DNA of 20,857 bases from Paulinella micropora. Lineage: Eukaryota > Cercozoa > Imbricatea > Euglyphida. The position numbers were made by a program, and so were the translations under genes. Numbering within the stretch: position 1 is the first letter of the stretch; every line of letters starts with the position of its first letter. The notes under the pieces were generated by a model, which saw only the letters and a program-made list of their open reading frames with translations, was not told the DNA's origin and did no database searches. The stretch lies in the NCBI GenBank assembly GCA_009731375.1, contig BJOX01000026.1:1106563-1127419 (forward strand). The letters run 5' to 3'. This document shows positions 1 through 8,879 of the stretch, piece by piece.

Positions 1-262
1 TCCTCTTCTTTTTCCAGAACACAGTCTACCCGTGATTCCCATCCCGGACACATGCACAGTACACAAATTATTGTTTGATGTGAAACTGCGTTCCTTTGCA
101 AGGACTACATTCCTTTGCGACATCTCATCTAATCTATCTACCTATGTATCTATCTATCTATCTATCTATCTCTCTATCTAATTATGTCTCTATCTAGCTA
201 TTTCTCTACCCATCTATCTATCTATCTGACTGTCTCAGTCTCTCACTTACTTGATTGTTCAG
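1..262. repeat. (TCTA)n microsatellite in probable intron, ending at a splice acceptor
   Basis: A TCTA/CTAT tetranucleotide array occupies about 130-235 with some degenerate units. It is followed by a short pyrimidine-rich stretch and the acceptor-like sequence TTGATTGTTCAG ending at 262, after which a coding-looking frame opens. I see no convincing gene in 1-130, although a short acceptor-like TTTTTCCAG near the start would allow a very small exon. Confidence 0.6.
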
Positions 263-1046
263 GTGTTTCCGTTGCCACAACCTTCTGGTGGAGTTCATCG
301 TTGGCTTTGACACATCAGCACAAAGGCTTCATTGGAATAAACGCGCAGCTCTTCATAGGCGGGCCTTTGATGCCGCAACCTACACCCGCAATGTCCTCGA
401 CACAGTCGCCCAGCAGTACGGAAGCGTCACAGGACGCTGCACTCCATGACCCGAAGCACCCAGCCAACCCTTTGCAAGAGCCTGGGAACGTCCCTAGTGT
501 TCAAGCTTCGCCCCAGCTGCAGCGTCCGACTTTGCCTCACGTCCCAAGTGGTCAAGCTTCGCTCCAGCCTCAGACTTTGCCCCAGCCTCAGACTTTGCAA
601 GAGCAAGGAGACGTCAACGGTGGTCAGCCAGACGACCTCAAGGAGCCCGAGAAGGAGAAGGACAAGCCGACAGAGCCAGACAGCCTCAAGGAGCCTGAGA
701 AGGAGAAGACAAGCCGCCAGAGCCTGCAGGTCCTGTGGCCGAAGTCCTGCAAGCCCAGGTCAATGGTTCGCAAGCTGGTCAGCCTCCAAACGCCGATCGC
801 GACAAGGACAATGATCAACGTAAGCTCAAGACGAAGGTCAAGCCAGTGCAAAAGTAACGCAAGGTCCAGACGACGACTGTCCCGCGAGTCGAGACGTTTG
901 TAGGGTACGAGCAAAACTGGAACAAGACTGGGTACGAGTTTGTATGTAAATTCAAAGGCTGGGATGCATCGCACTCAGCTAGGCAAACGGTCAAAGACAT
1001 AAGGGATTGGGACTCCAGACTTCCTGAGGAGGAGAAATTTTTTACT
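263..1046 (+). CDS. 5' coding part of spliced host-type gene A, frame broken
   Basis: Coding character is clear but the frame changes. From 263 one frame gives a folded-looking stretch (LLVEFIVGFDTSAQRLHWNK and on) that hits a stop at 447-449. The next frame then continues as a Pro/Gln-rich tail containing the repeated phrase LKEPEKEKDKPTEPD. At about 703 the second copy of that phrase lacks one G and the sense moves back to the first frame. In that frame a TAA at 855 and a TAG at 1047 interrupt otherwise good coding (ETFVGYEQNWNKTGYEFV, DIRDWDSRLPEEEKFF). A GTAAGC donor at 820 with an AG at 868-869, and a GTATGT donor at 942 with ACTTAG at 1049, are possible introns that would remove the stops. 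One-base assembly errors or decay are the alternatives. No known domain recognised. Confidence 0.5.
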
Positions 1047-1058
1047 TAGCCCCGTATT

Positions 1059-1707
1059 ATGCAGTTCCTACAGTCTTTACCTAAGGCGGAAGATCTTAAG
1101 CCGAATCACCGGTACGAACTCGACGAGGATCTGAAAGTGACCAAGTGTTGGCTGCTATCAAACGCAAGCTCGCAGAAAAAGGAGAAAGCCAAGAGCGCTA
1201 AGCAGACAGAACGCAAGTCGAGCTCTGCGGCCCTTCCACAGTCCAAGGACAGCCCCGCCGATACAGGGAGCGCAGCGGACCCGGTGAAGAAAAAGCGAAG
1301 GACGAAATTGAATGAGGATAGTCCTTCGTCATCACCTATCCACCCGCCTAATGTTAGCGGACCCGGTGAAGCAGCCGCTGCTGCAGTGAAGCAGACCAAT
1401 CAAGCCAAGCCATCGACTCCAGCTGACTCTGAAGTTGCAAAGGAAGTGGACAAAAAGGGTCAGATTTCGCCCCAGCCGAAGAAGAAGCAGAAGACTGGCA
1501 CTGACGGTAAATCCACCACCTTGAGCCCAAAAGCCGATGGCAACGAACAGCAGCTGGGCACGAACCCGAAAACGAACATCGATCTACAGGCTGAGATAAC
1601 AAATCTTCGCCAACAAAACTTGCTTCTGCAACAACAAGTTTCCTGGCAGGACACAAGTTTCCAATCTAAGTTTTTGGTGCCACAACACCAGAAGAGTGCA
1701 CAAGCGG
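1059..1707 (+). CDS. Gene A, exon encoding Lys/Ser-rich disordered protein with short coiled coil
   Basis: This frame is the same as the one just upstream across the TAG at 1047, so it may be a continuation rather than a new start at ATG 1059. It encodes a folded-looking opening (MQFLQSLPKAEDLKPNHRYE) and then a long basic, Ser/Pro/Lys-rich stretch with nuclear-localisation-like clusters (KKKRR near residue 77, KKKQK near residue 141). It closes with a Leu/Gln-rich heptad-like stretch (LQAEITNLRQQNLLLQQQV). The exon end is inferred. Three GT dinucleotides (1657, 1696, 1708) keep frame with the acceptor at 1924, and I chose 1708 because it places the whole TTC array inside the intron. Beyond it the frame is only poly-Ser. 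Confidence 0.5.
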
Positions 1708-1924
1708 GTCTTCCTCCTCCTCCTCCTCCTTCTTCTTCTTCTTCTTCTTCTTCTTCTTCTTCTTCTTCTTCTTCTTCTTCTTCTTCTTCTTCTTCCTTAT
1801 TATTAATATCTTCTTCTTCTTCTTCTTCTTCTTCTTCTTCTTCTTCTTCTTCTTCTTTTTCTTTTTCTTCTCTTCCTTCTTTTCGTCCTCTTCCTCTTCC
1901 TCGTTCGAGGTCATTTTCGGTCAG
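1708..1924 (+). repeat. Intron filled by (TTC)n microsatellite
   Basis: TTC/CTT repeats run from about 1714 to 1890 and are interrupted once by TTATTATTAATA. The array is pyrimidine-rich on the plus strand and ends at TTTTCGGTCAG, a good splice acceptor at 1924. Removal of 217 bases shifts the upstream frame exactly into the frame of the next coding block. The poly-Ser (+), poly-Lys and poly-Glu (-) readings here are artefacts of the repeat. Confidence 0.5.
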
Positions 1925-1983
1925 TATGGTCTTGGGAGTGGTACCCCGCGGCCGAGAAGCTCTTTGAGTCTGCCATGGGCCAG
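1925..1983 (+). CDS. Gene A, short internal exon
   Basis: After the acceptor at 1924 a new frame reads WSWEWYPAAEKLFESAMGQ and stops making sense at CAG|GTCTAT (donor GT at 1984). It is only about 20 codons long, but the composition is that of a folded protein rather than a repeat. Both ends fit GT-AG rules, and the phase matches the exon at 2079. The aromatic cluster suggests part of a small domain that I do not recognise. Confidence 0.5.
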
Positions 1984-2078
1984 GTCTATACATACATAGA
2001 CATATACAATACAATTATCATATGCACGCATACATACATACATACATACATGCATACAATATTACATAGGTCCTGCAG
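1984..2078 (+). repeat. 95-base intron with (CATA)n microsatellite
   Basis: Begins GTCTATAC after CAG and ends TCCTGCAG at 2078. In between lies a CATA/TACA array of about 2015-2050. Removing 95 bases carries the frame of 1925-1983 into that of 2079-2525 with an intact Gln-Pro junction. Confidence 0.55.
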
Positions 2079-2525
2079 CCACTTAGCGCGTCCCCAATTC
2101 CAATGAACACCTTCAGCGCAGAAGCCGAGGCCCGGAAGCTACTTAGCGCGTTCCCAATTCCAAGGAACGCCTTCAGCGCAGATAGCGCGTCCCCAATTCA
2201 CCAGCCACTTAGTGAGTTGCCAAATCAAATGAACGCCTTCAGCGCAGAAGCCGAGCAGCATCTCCAGGAGCATGGTTCACCCAATCAGTCGGAGAAGGAA
2301 GGAGATCACAGCGAGCAAGAAGAGCAAGAGCTTGGCGAGGAGCAGCACCGCACAGACCTGCCTTCCTGGTTCCAGAGTCTCAGTTCGCAAATGCAGGACA
2401 AGGTGCGGACGGCCGTGGACGTTGTTGATACCTGGCCCGACAGGAAGGAATTGTTGTCAACCAATACGTTTCAGCTCGTGGACTCAGCGAGTCAGGAGGA
2501 AGTAGATAGTTCTACTGCTTACCAG
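2079..2525 (+). CDS. Gene A, exon with tandem peptide repeat and acidic segment
   Basis: Opens with three imperfect copies of a roughly 20-residue unit built on LSA(S/F)PIP and (M/R)N(T/A)FSAEAE, visible at DNA level as repeated CTTAGCGCGTCCCCAATTCC. An acidic Glu/Gln-rich stretch and a more ordered part ([20 protein letters not shown]) follow. The exon ends at TACCAG, followed by GTAACA. Splicing at 2526/2823 restores one continuous frame into the 2824-4272 exon. ATG 2103 lies inside the exon and is probably not the gene's start. Confidence 0.6.
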
Positions 2526-2640
2526 GTAACATACCACGACCGCAGCAGGAAGCAGCAGCAGCAAGCAGCTGCTGCAGCAAGCAGCAGCTGCAGCAAGCAG
2601 CAGCAGCAAGCTATCTATCTCTCTATCTATCTCTATCTAC

Positions 2641-2685
<45 letters not shown>

Positions 2686-2736
2686 TTATCGTCTATCTAT
2701 CTATCAGTCTATCTGTGTTTCTGTCTATCTATCCAC

Positions 2737-2814
<78 letters not shown>

Positions 2815-2823
2815 GCTTACCAG
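2526..2823 (+). repeat. 298-base intron flanked by a 27-bp direct repeat, filled with (CAG)n and (TATC)n
   Basis: A 27-bp sequence at 2515-2541 is repeated identically at 2813-2839. The repeat contains CAGGTAAC, so the first copy supplies the donor (GT at 2526) and the second supplies the acceptor (AG at 2822-2823). In between are CAG/CAGCAG units (about 2542-2610) and a long TATC array (2611-2813) broken by a few variant units. 298 bases is 1 mod 3, exactly the shift needed to join the upstream and downstream frames. Confidence 0.65.
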
Positions 2824-4272
2824 GTAACATACCACGACCCAGTTGCTAGCACCCGCAGGTCCATCCTGTCACTTCTTTACTCAGCCGACATTTCTCTTCC
2901 CGGGTTTCCCGACGATGCGATCGGCTTCGCCTCTGTCTTCGCGGACCTTGGTGGTGATAAATGGGTAATCATATGTCCCGCTGTGCTTGGTACTACCGAA
3001 CCTTACATGCTTGTTACAAAGTGGGATCTGACAGAGATTAGTTCTCTGTGTTTGATCCATGCTGACTTCATGAATCGCGACGTGCCAATAGAAATGCTGC
3101 ATGATGAGGCAGCGGCTTCACTTTTCTTACGTTTCGCTCAAGTGTTGCAAGACTCATCGCAAGAAAACCTCGTGATCACCAGACATCAAGTTGCGTCCAA
3201 GGCGTCCCCGACAGAAGAGTCACGGGCAACTATGGTCCAACCCAAGTCTCCAGCCAAGGCTTCAGCCAAGGAGCAGAAATGCAATCAGTCTACGGGTTCC
3301 GGAAAAACTAGGCGCAGGAAGAAGGGCGGCTGCAACAGTGCTGGCAAACAGCAGGACAGTGCCAAACAGGCAGCCGCGCCGAGTCCCCAACAGCCAGCCG
3401 CACCGAGTCCCCAACAGCCAGCCGCGCCGAGTCCCGAACAGCTAGTGGTGCAGAGTTCCCAACAGCCAGCTACGAAGAGTCCCAAACAGCCTGCCGCGCA
3501 CAGCATGCTGAAGACCAAAATCGAGTGGACGCAGAAAGACCTGGACAAATGGATGAAACGAAAAATTAAGTCCAAACTAGCAACCACTACATCCAAGTCA
3601 GCGCGCAAGAGGCACAAGGCTGCCGCCGGCAAAGGAAAGCGGCGTGATCACAAGAAACAATCTCCGATTAAGACTCGCACTCATAAGGGAACGCCTGAAG
3701 ACAAAACAAATCAATCTCCGGTTAAGACTCGCACTCGTAAGGGAACGTCTGAAGACAAAACAAAGCATGGATCCGAAGGTACCCACAAACATCGGAAAAG
3801 AGGATCCCCCAGTCCCGACAGGAGTCGGAAAACAAGATCCCCCAGTCCCGACAAGAATCAGAATAGAAGATCCCCCAGTCCTCCTCCTCCAGTGCTCAAG
3901 ACACCACCATCAAAGGATGCTTCCAACACCTCGAAAACTCAACCGGAGGAGCCCTACTTTGAGGGCAAGGTGTGTGCCAAGTGCAGCAACGAGAATATTC
4001 GGGGTTTCGTCATGATCTGCGAAAAATATTCAGGTTTTGTCGCTATTGCCATGCATGTTTGTGTTGGTGCCGATGAGAATGCACTTTATCGTGTCATTGC
4101 TGCTGCAGGTTACCATGTGTGCCCGGCTTGCATCCATGTCGCTAAACATGACCCTGCTCACCGGCTGACCATGGTGCACAATCCAGAAACGTTTCCTTCT
4201 TCCAAGCCCGAAGATGAATCCATGAAAAAAGTCCTCACTCCTGGTGTGGTCACCACGGATTCTCAGGAATGA
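2824..4272 (+). CDS. Gene A, 3' exon: SR/Pro-rich linker and PHD-like Cys-rich C-terminus
   Basis: Spliced to 2525, this gives a long protein ending at TGA 4270-4272. The first 110 or so residues look globular ([20 protein letters not shown]). Low-complexity repeats follow: five or six copies of an (A)APSPQQP unit, two copies of (S)P(I/V)KTRT(H/R)KGT(P/S)EDKT, and three copies of an SPSPD(R/K) SR-like unit. The C-terminus carries a Cys-rich module: CAKC, then MIC, HVCVGAD and HVCPAC. The spacing resembles a PHD finger that has lost one ligand. Known role of PHD modules: binding histone tails in the nucleus; assignment here is inference. A reading one base away over 4031-4060 gives FCRYCHAC, so two compensating indels may have damaged the finger. 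Confidence 0.7.
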   Translation, partial: VTYHDPVASTRRSILSLLYSADISLPGFPDDAIGFASVFADLGGDKWVIICPAVLGTTEPYMLVTKWDLTEISSLCLIHADFMNRDVPIEMLHDEAAASLFLRFAQVLQDSSQENLVITRHQVASKASPTEESRATMVQPKSPAKASAKEQKCNQSTGSGKTRRRKKGGCNSAGKQQDSAKQAAAPSPQQPAAPSPQQPAAPSPEQLVVQSSQQPATKSPKQPAAHSMLKTKIEWTQKDLDKWMKRKIKSKLATTTSKSARKRHKAAAGKGKRRDHKKQSPIKTRTHKGTPEDKTNQSPVKTRTRKGTSEDKTKHGSEGTHKHRKRGSPSPDRSRKTRSPSPDKNQNRRSPSPPPPVLKTPPSKDASNTSKTQPEEPYFEGKVCAKCSNENIRGFVMICEKYSGFVAIAMHVCVGADENALYRVIAAAGYHVCPACIHVAKHDPAHRLTMVHNPETFPSSKPEDESMKKVLTPGVVTTDSQE

Positions 4273-4467
4273 CTGACTAGCCCTGGTCCCAGATATTTGC
4301 GGCTACTTGGAACGTCGGACGTACTAGCGAGCCTTGTATTTAGGCCGTTCGGACGAGTGCTGGCTTTTAGCAAAGATATCCTAGCGGGACCCGCTTTTCG
4401 AATATCTTGTTTCAAGTTGACGAAACTTCCCAGCTCTTCGCGCTCCCGTGCCTCCTTATTGACTCCT
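4273..4467 (+). other. No supported gene; 3' flank of gene A
   Basis: An open frame continues from about 4297 into the following ORF without an ATG until 4468. Its product before 4468 has no recognisable domain. It could be the 5' end of the next exon or untranslated sequence. Confidence 0.3.
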
Positions 4468-4804
4468 ATGGAGGAACAAACAGTGATATCTCGGGACGGT
4501 TGGCCCATGCCATATGTCGCACAGGCAGATCAATTATCTGCCAGTCCAGACCCTCGCATGGAGGCACACTTAGCCGCCACCAGTTCAGATCGCAAGGATT
4601 TCAATTGCGACATCGTGTGCAATGAATCTCCATAATCCTCAGTTTTCTATCTGGACCAGGGCAAACAGAGCATATCTGGCTTGGACTTTGATTATCGATA
4701 ACGGTTGGGAGTCCTGGAGACTCAAAGAGAAAGGTATTCTCCCCTTGCATGAACTTGCCCTTCGCGAGCTACCAGAGACTCAAAATATGTATTTAGTAAT
4801 GTAG
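4468..4804 (+). CDS. Hypothetical ORF, one frameshift
   Basis: From ATG 4468 the frame reads MEEQTVISRDGWPMPYVAQA and remains protein-like until about 4620, where it ends shortly after. One base away, the frame from 4622 continues protein-like (WTRANRAYLAWTLIIDNGWE, then LHELALRELPETQN) to a TAG at 4802-4804. The two halves most simply form one ORF with a single-base lesion near 4615-4625. No domain recognised. It lies about 200 bases downstream of gene A on the same strand, just before the foldback repeats. Confidence 0.35.
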
Positions 4805-4814
4805 ATTTTTGCAT

Positions 4815-5160
4815 GTCAGCTTGGATCTGTTTGATGTGTTTTCCACTAGATCCATGGCTGTGCCCTGGTTACCAGGCTCGAGAAACGCTGCCGGGCCTCG
4901 GCGCTGGCCTCTGACACTTCAAATTTGCGTTCCCCCAGGAACGACATTTTTTGAAGTGCCAAGGCATGGCCCGAGGCCCCGCGGTGCTTGGGGAGCCTGG
5001 CAAGCAGGGAAAAGCCATGGAACAGCATAGAAATCGAAACGGGCAGTGATTTAGCAGGTTTTGAGACGTATTTTTGTGTTGTCTTGACTTGGTTTTTTTT
5101 CAGGCAGGTGTCATATGTGTCACAGTCGGAAAAAGTCTTTTGTTGCTTAAGTCATCGGCA
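4815..5160. repeat. Foldback tandem repeat, copy 1
   Basis: First of three head-to-tail copies with a period of 351 then about 360 bases (the landmark TCCATGGCTGTGCCCTGGTT recurs at 4851, 5202 and 5562). Each copy holds an imperfect inverted repeat of about 150 bases: a left arm with CCAGGCTCGAG, GGGCCTCGG and GACACTTCAAATT, and a right arm with TTTGAAGTGCCAAGG, CCCGAGGCCC and GAGCCTGGC. ORFs across it on both strands are by-products of this symmetry. Confidence 0.75.
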
Positions 5161-5511
5161 GTCGAGCTTGTTTTGATGCGTTCTATGTGTTTTCCACTAG
5201 ATCCATGGCTGTGCCCTGGTTGCAAGGCTCGAGAAACGGTGCCGGGCCTCGGCGCTGGCCTCTGACACTTCAAATTTGCGTTTCCCCCCCAGGAACGACA
5301 TTTTTTGAAGTGCAAAGTCATGGCGCGAGGTCCCGCGGTGCTTGGGGAGCCTGGCAAGCAGGGGAAAGCCAGGCAACAGCATGGAAATCGAAACGGGCAG
5401 TGATTTGGCAGATTTTGAGACGTATTGTGTTATCGTCACTTGGTTTTTTTTCAGGCAGGTGTCATATGTGCCACCGTCGGAAATCGTCTTTTGTTGCTTA
5501 AGTCATCGGCG
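5161..5511. repeat. Foldback tandem repeat, copy 2
   Basis: Begins GTCGAGCTTG and has the same order of landmarks as copy 1, including the GGTTTTTTTTCAGGCAGGTGTCATATGTG segment downstream of the hairpin (given here only by its key words GGCAGGTGTCATATG). It differs from copy 1 by scattered substitutions and short indels such as the longer C run near 5283. Confidence 0.75.
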
Positions 5512-5871
5512 GTCGAGCTTGTTTTGATGTGTTTAATGTGTTTTCCACTAGTTCCAATCGTTCCATGGCTGTGCCCTGGTTGCCAGGCTCGAGAAACGCT
5601 GCCGGGCCTCGGCGCTAGCCTCTGACACTTCATTCAAATTTGCGTCCCCCCAGAAACGACATTATTTGAAGTGCCAAGGCATGGCGCGAGGCCCCGCGGT
5701 GCTTGGGGAGCCTGGCAAGCAGGGGAAAGTCATGGAACAGCATGGAAATCGAAACGGGCAGTGATTTGGCATGTGTTGAGACGTATTTTTGTGTTATCGC
5801 CACTTGTCTTCTTTCGGGCCTGTGTCATATGTGCCACAGTCGGCCGTCACCTTTTTAACGCAAGTCAGTGA
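5512..5871. repeat. Foldback tandem repeat, copy 3
   Basis: Third copy, starting again at GTCGAGCTTG. It has a short insertion near 5553 (GTTCCAATCG) and a short duplication near 5631. The tail after TCATATGTGCCACAGTCGG diverges and the tandem array stops. Confidence 0.75.
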
Positions 5872-5929
5872 TTATAAATATGTGATACATGTGTGAATTG
5901 TTGTTTCTTTATGTTGTTGCGTTGTTCAA

Positions 5930-6090
5930 TTGCTCGCCTGGCTGTACAGGGCCTCCTCCCACCTTTTATTCCATGTCGAACACACTTGACATTTTTTCCC
6001 ACTCCGCTCAGGGGAGGGACCAAATTTCGAAGTGTCAAAGGCATGGCCCGAGGCTGGGAGGAGGCTGTTGAGCCTGGCAATGATAGTAAA
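5930..6090. repeat. Diverged fourth foldback element
   Basis: This segment has the same architecture with different arm sequence: CGCCTGGCTGTACAGGGCCT and CACTTGACATTTTTT on the left, AAGTGTCAAAGGCATGGCCC, GAGGCTGGG and GAGCCTGGC on the right. Arm order and the shared AGTGTCAAAGGC/GGCCTCTGACACTT core mark it as an older relative of the three tandem copies. Confidence 0.55.
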
Positions 6091-6337
6091 ACATCACTTC
6101 ACCATGATCTTTCAAAAAAATAAGCATTTGGACATTTTTGATTTTTTTTTAAATCCGGACTTCGACTTTGAATATGCTCGTTTATGCCGTCCGGGAGTGT
6201 TTTTGTGAAAAAAATTGAAGTCAAGTGGGGAAACAAGTTTATTTTTACTTTATTATTAATAAATATGTATAGAAGCATCAGACAGGGTCCGGCAAGCCTG
6301 AAATCATCTTGAATCAGACAATCTGAGATCTCTTTGT
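6091..6337. other. AT-rich spacer, no gene seen
   Basis: A and T runs and unrelated short ORFs only. It forms the 3' flank of the minus-strand gene that ends at 6338. Confidence 0.5.
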
Positions 6338-6601
6338 TCATTTGTTATTAAGGATTAGGGACTTCTCATAGTCGAAAAAGCTGCGCGGTAGGTCCACGAT
6401 ACATTCGTAGGATCGTTCTCGGACCATGCGTTTTCCCGACCATTCACTCCCTTCGTCGTAGTAATGGTCCATAGGGAGGATCTTGAACCAGATTGGGTCC
6501 TTACACGGAAGGCGGTGAAAGTAGTGCTGTAGGGCGAAACAGCGTTCGCGCGTCGGAAGTAGGAAAACGCGAACAGTATGTGGATGCGTCAGGCACTGAA
6601 T
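6338..6601 (-). CDS. Gene B, last exon
   Basis: On the minus strand an open frame runs from an acceptor-like CTGTCAG (AG at 6603-6602) to TGA at 6340-6338. It gives an 80-odd-residue product of clearly protein-like composition (LPCKDPIWFKILPMDHYYDE near the middle, RERSYECIVDLPRSFFDYE near the end). An in-frame stop just upstream of the acceptor confirms that it is an exon. No domain recognised. It lacks an ATG near its 5' end. It is probably joined to the exons at 7268-7475 and 7608-7909 upstream. Confidence 0.6.
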   Translation of the reverse strand: MQCLTHPHTVRVFLLPTRERCFALQHYFHRLPCKDPIWFKILPMDHYYDEGSEWSGKRMVRERSYECIVDLPRSFFDYEKSLILNNK

Positions 6602-7267
6602 CTGACAGTGCTATCAACGTTCGACTGCCCAGCGCTCTAGAAGAAGATCGAATTTTGATTTAATAATTAAATTCATTTAATTCTAAGCTCATTTAATGAA
6701 AACGCTACACAATCTACTGTATTTATGACTTTACCCTAGTTAGTACATAAACAAAAAACTTAGAAAAATCAGCAAAAATTAAGTTTTTTTTCAAGTCACA
6801 GAGCCGGAACTAGACATCCAAACTATTAATAAACATGATTTTTAATCAATATTTATCAAGGATACTAGTTTCCTCGTGAATTAGAGTGATTTTAGGGCTT
6901 GTATTCCTTACCTCAGTAAAAAGTCACAAAATTTTTTCGCCAGAATATGATATCACTATTGACCGAATATGTTGTTATAGCGTTGTTTCACGCCAAATGA
7001 TTCTATTTCTGACACTGCAGGGGAATGGCTCCTTCCCCGCCATTCCCGGTGGCACCCAGCCAAACAGTACATTGGTGCCCCCCCCCCCCCATAAACTGCA
7101 GGTAGGAGAAGATTCATGATGTATTTGTGTTCAATCGCTTTGCGCAGAATCTATGGAATTCATTAAAACAAGACCACCCATACTAAGCGGCAATCAGGAC
7201 AACAAACCACACCACTTGTCAGAAAACCCAAAACCTTCCAGATTCCGGTTGAGTGGTCGGAATGCAC
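6602..7267 (-). other. Probable intron of gene B
   Basis: AT-rich for 6650-6990 with no coding signal. It contains a short hairpin at about 7021-7047 (GGGAATGG ... CCATTCCC) and a run of 13 C at 7078-7090. A segment near 7175-7195 (ACCACCCATACTAAGCGGCAAT) recurs in imperfect form at about 8427-8449. Confidence 0.4.
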
Positions 7268-7475
7268 TCAGGTGAGCAACTCTTCCACTGTGGGGCGCAA
7301 CCAAGTCACGGCGTCGAAAAGCATCAAGCAGAGCTTATCTTTGCAGTGGAATTCTTTGCGCAGCGTTTCATGGCTGATCCTATGGGTAAAGAGTTTCTTT
7401 TCTGCGTTCACCGAACCATCCCAACGCTCCGCTAGTACTTTTGTTATCGTGTCGTAGGTTTGTTCCTGCGTCACA
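7268..7475 (-). CDS. Gene B, internal exon
   Basis: Begins after the acceptor TATGCGCAG (AG at 7477-7476). Its first base completes the codon left by the upstream exon at 7608. The frame encodes VTQEQTYDTITKVLAERWDG, then a segment ending LRPTVEELLT and a TGA at 7270-7268. The true donor is probably GT at 7280-7279 or 7267-7266. The product is well-formed and amphipathic, but I do not recognise a family. Confidence 0.6.
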
Positions 7476-7607
7476 CTGCGCATACAGCAATCAGCCATCG
7501 ATGTGTTCCAACAAGACACTCAGCAAACGGTGTATTCCAACAAAACGTAAGAACCACATTTACATGGCATTCACGACACGTACATATAATTTTTTGAAAA
7601 GACTTAC

Positions 7608-7909
7608 AAGACGTTTTCACCCATGTTTGAATTGCCGCGAATCTCTTGGACCTCCACCAGCATGACATGGTTAGGCAGCTGCACGCCGTACATCTCACCC
7701 CCAGGGGGTAACAAGACGCGGGCCTCCAGCTCGAGGTACACCTTATTGTTTTGATGCAGTACGCCGAGGTACATGTGCATCGAACGTTTGATTACGCGCT
7801 CGACTTCCGAATCTCCTTCGTCCTGCATCCACATCGGCGGCGGCACTTGTTCCCAGGCGTCTGGTTCCCACGGTTGGTCAGGCACAAACAGCTTTCGTTC
7901 TTCCGACAC
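7608..7909 (-). CDS. Gene B, internal exon
   Basis: Bounded by a TGTCTGTATAG acceptor before 7909 and a strong GTAAGT donor at 7607-7602. The 302 bases encode about 100 residues (KLFVPDQPWEPDAWEQVPPP at the start, a hydrophobic YGVQLPNHVMLVEVQEIRGN toward the end). Phase continues without a break into the 7475 exon. An ATG is not required because the exon is internal. Composition suggests a beta-rich domain; no family is assigned. Confidence 0.65.
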
Positions 7910-8263
7910 CTATACAGACATTGGAATTCAACACCTTAACTTTTAGTCTCTAGCATCCTGCACCATGCTTCAGCTAGGTTTCAGGACAATCCAATAGTCA
8001 TCTATCTGCAGCTAGTGGTGGTGCTGCCTATGGTGGTTGTGCTGCTGCTGCTGCGCTTGGTGCTTCAACCTAGCAAGAAAATCTTCAATCCACCAATCCA
8101 CCAGCATGTCTCTTCCAATCCTGCCGATCCTTGCAATCCACCAGCATGTCCCTCATCGAAATCATCAAGCAAAGTGAAAATGCACTTCCTCGAGTTCGTT
8201 ATCCCGTTGCCACGTCTCTTGCATAATGTAGTTTCTGGTTATGTTGTTTTTCTCTACTGAACT
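7910..8263 (-). other. Probable intron of gene B
   Basis: No coding signal. Contains CTG-rich sequence near 8035-8060 and an imperfect direct repeat of CAATCCACCAGCATGTC (about 8096 and 8134). Confidence 0.35.
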
Positions 8264-8343
8264 TTCTGGCGCCTCTCGTCCTTCTGTAATGTGGGCCAGG
8301 CGACGCTGCTTCCGTTGTACCAGACATATTTCACATCCGCGAG
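8264..8343 (-). CDS. Gene B, short upstream exon
   Basis: After the acceptor-like CCCTGAG the frame reads LADVKYVWYNGSSVAWPTLQ and then KDERRQK. A GTTCAG donor in phase 0 would join it to the 7909 exon without a stop. The aromatic pattern (YVWYNG, WP) resembles a small chromatin-reader-like beta barrel, but this is only an impression. The gene's 5' end is not identified. Confidence 0.4.
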
Positions 8344-8355
8344 CTCAGGGAAAGT

Positions 8356-8424
8356 AGTCGGAATTCACTTGGTCCGGCGACTAGTCGAAATACACTAGGT
8401 CAGTAAGTCGGAATTCACTAGTGC
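8356..8424. repeat. Three short direct repeats, AGTCGGAATTCACTAGGTC type
   Basis: Imperfect 19-base units start at 8356, 8383 and 8406 (spacing 27 and 23). A related copy, GGTCGGAATGCACTCAGGT, is at about 7256. The rest of 8344-8879 shows no supported gene. Confidence 0.5.
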
Positions 8425-8879
8425 AAAACCACTCACACTGAGCGGCAATGATGCAACTCCCCCTCAATTCGGGCTTCCCGCAAACTCTGTGAACAACTCG
8501 AGGTGTGTTGCCCTGGGTTACAAGGTAATTTTTTTTAAAAAATATATACATGACGTTCAAAAAATGTAGGCGCTCGCTGCATATGCTGCTCGTTGATGCA
8601 GACGGTTGTTGCTCCTGGTGCGACCGCTGGTGGAGGTGCTGCTACCGGCGATGCTGCTTCTGCTGTTGGTGGTGCTGGGTGATGCCAAACTCTGTACATA
8701 CACAACTACAATATGACTATGAAGCGCGCTTGTCAGCGACACTTGGTGCCTGCCGTAAACTGCAGTGTTAACACAGTGTACACAGTTTGGAAAGGAATAT
8801 CACTACTGAAACATAGGTCCGCTTTAATAAACAGTACAATTTATTATGTTTCGTGCCGGGCGCCACCGCCGCTACTGCT

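Noticed and set aside
855-1049. Stop-codon reassignment (TAA/TAG read as Gln) in gene A and the viral MCP
   Set aside because: A TGA also interrupts the MCP, other genes end normally at TAA, TAG or TGA, and one-base shifts accompany the stops. Introns, errors or decay explain them more simply.
1714-1914. Poly-Ser, poly-Lys and poly-Glu ORFs
   Set aside because: They are translations of a (TTC)n array in different frames, inside an inferred intron.
2611-2813. CRISPR-like array
   Set aside because: Simple tetranucleotide repeats without spacers.
4809-6123. Many 60-104 aa ORFs on both strands
   Set aside because: They arise from the GC-rich palindromic repeat and reappear in each copy on both strands.
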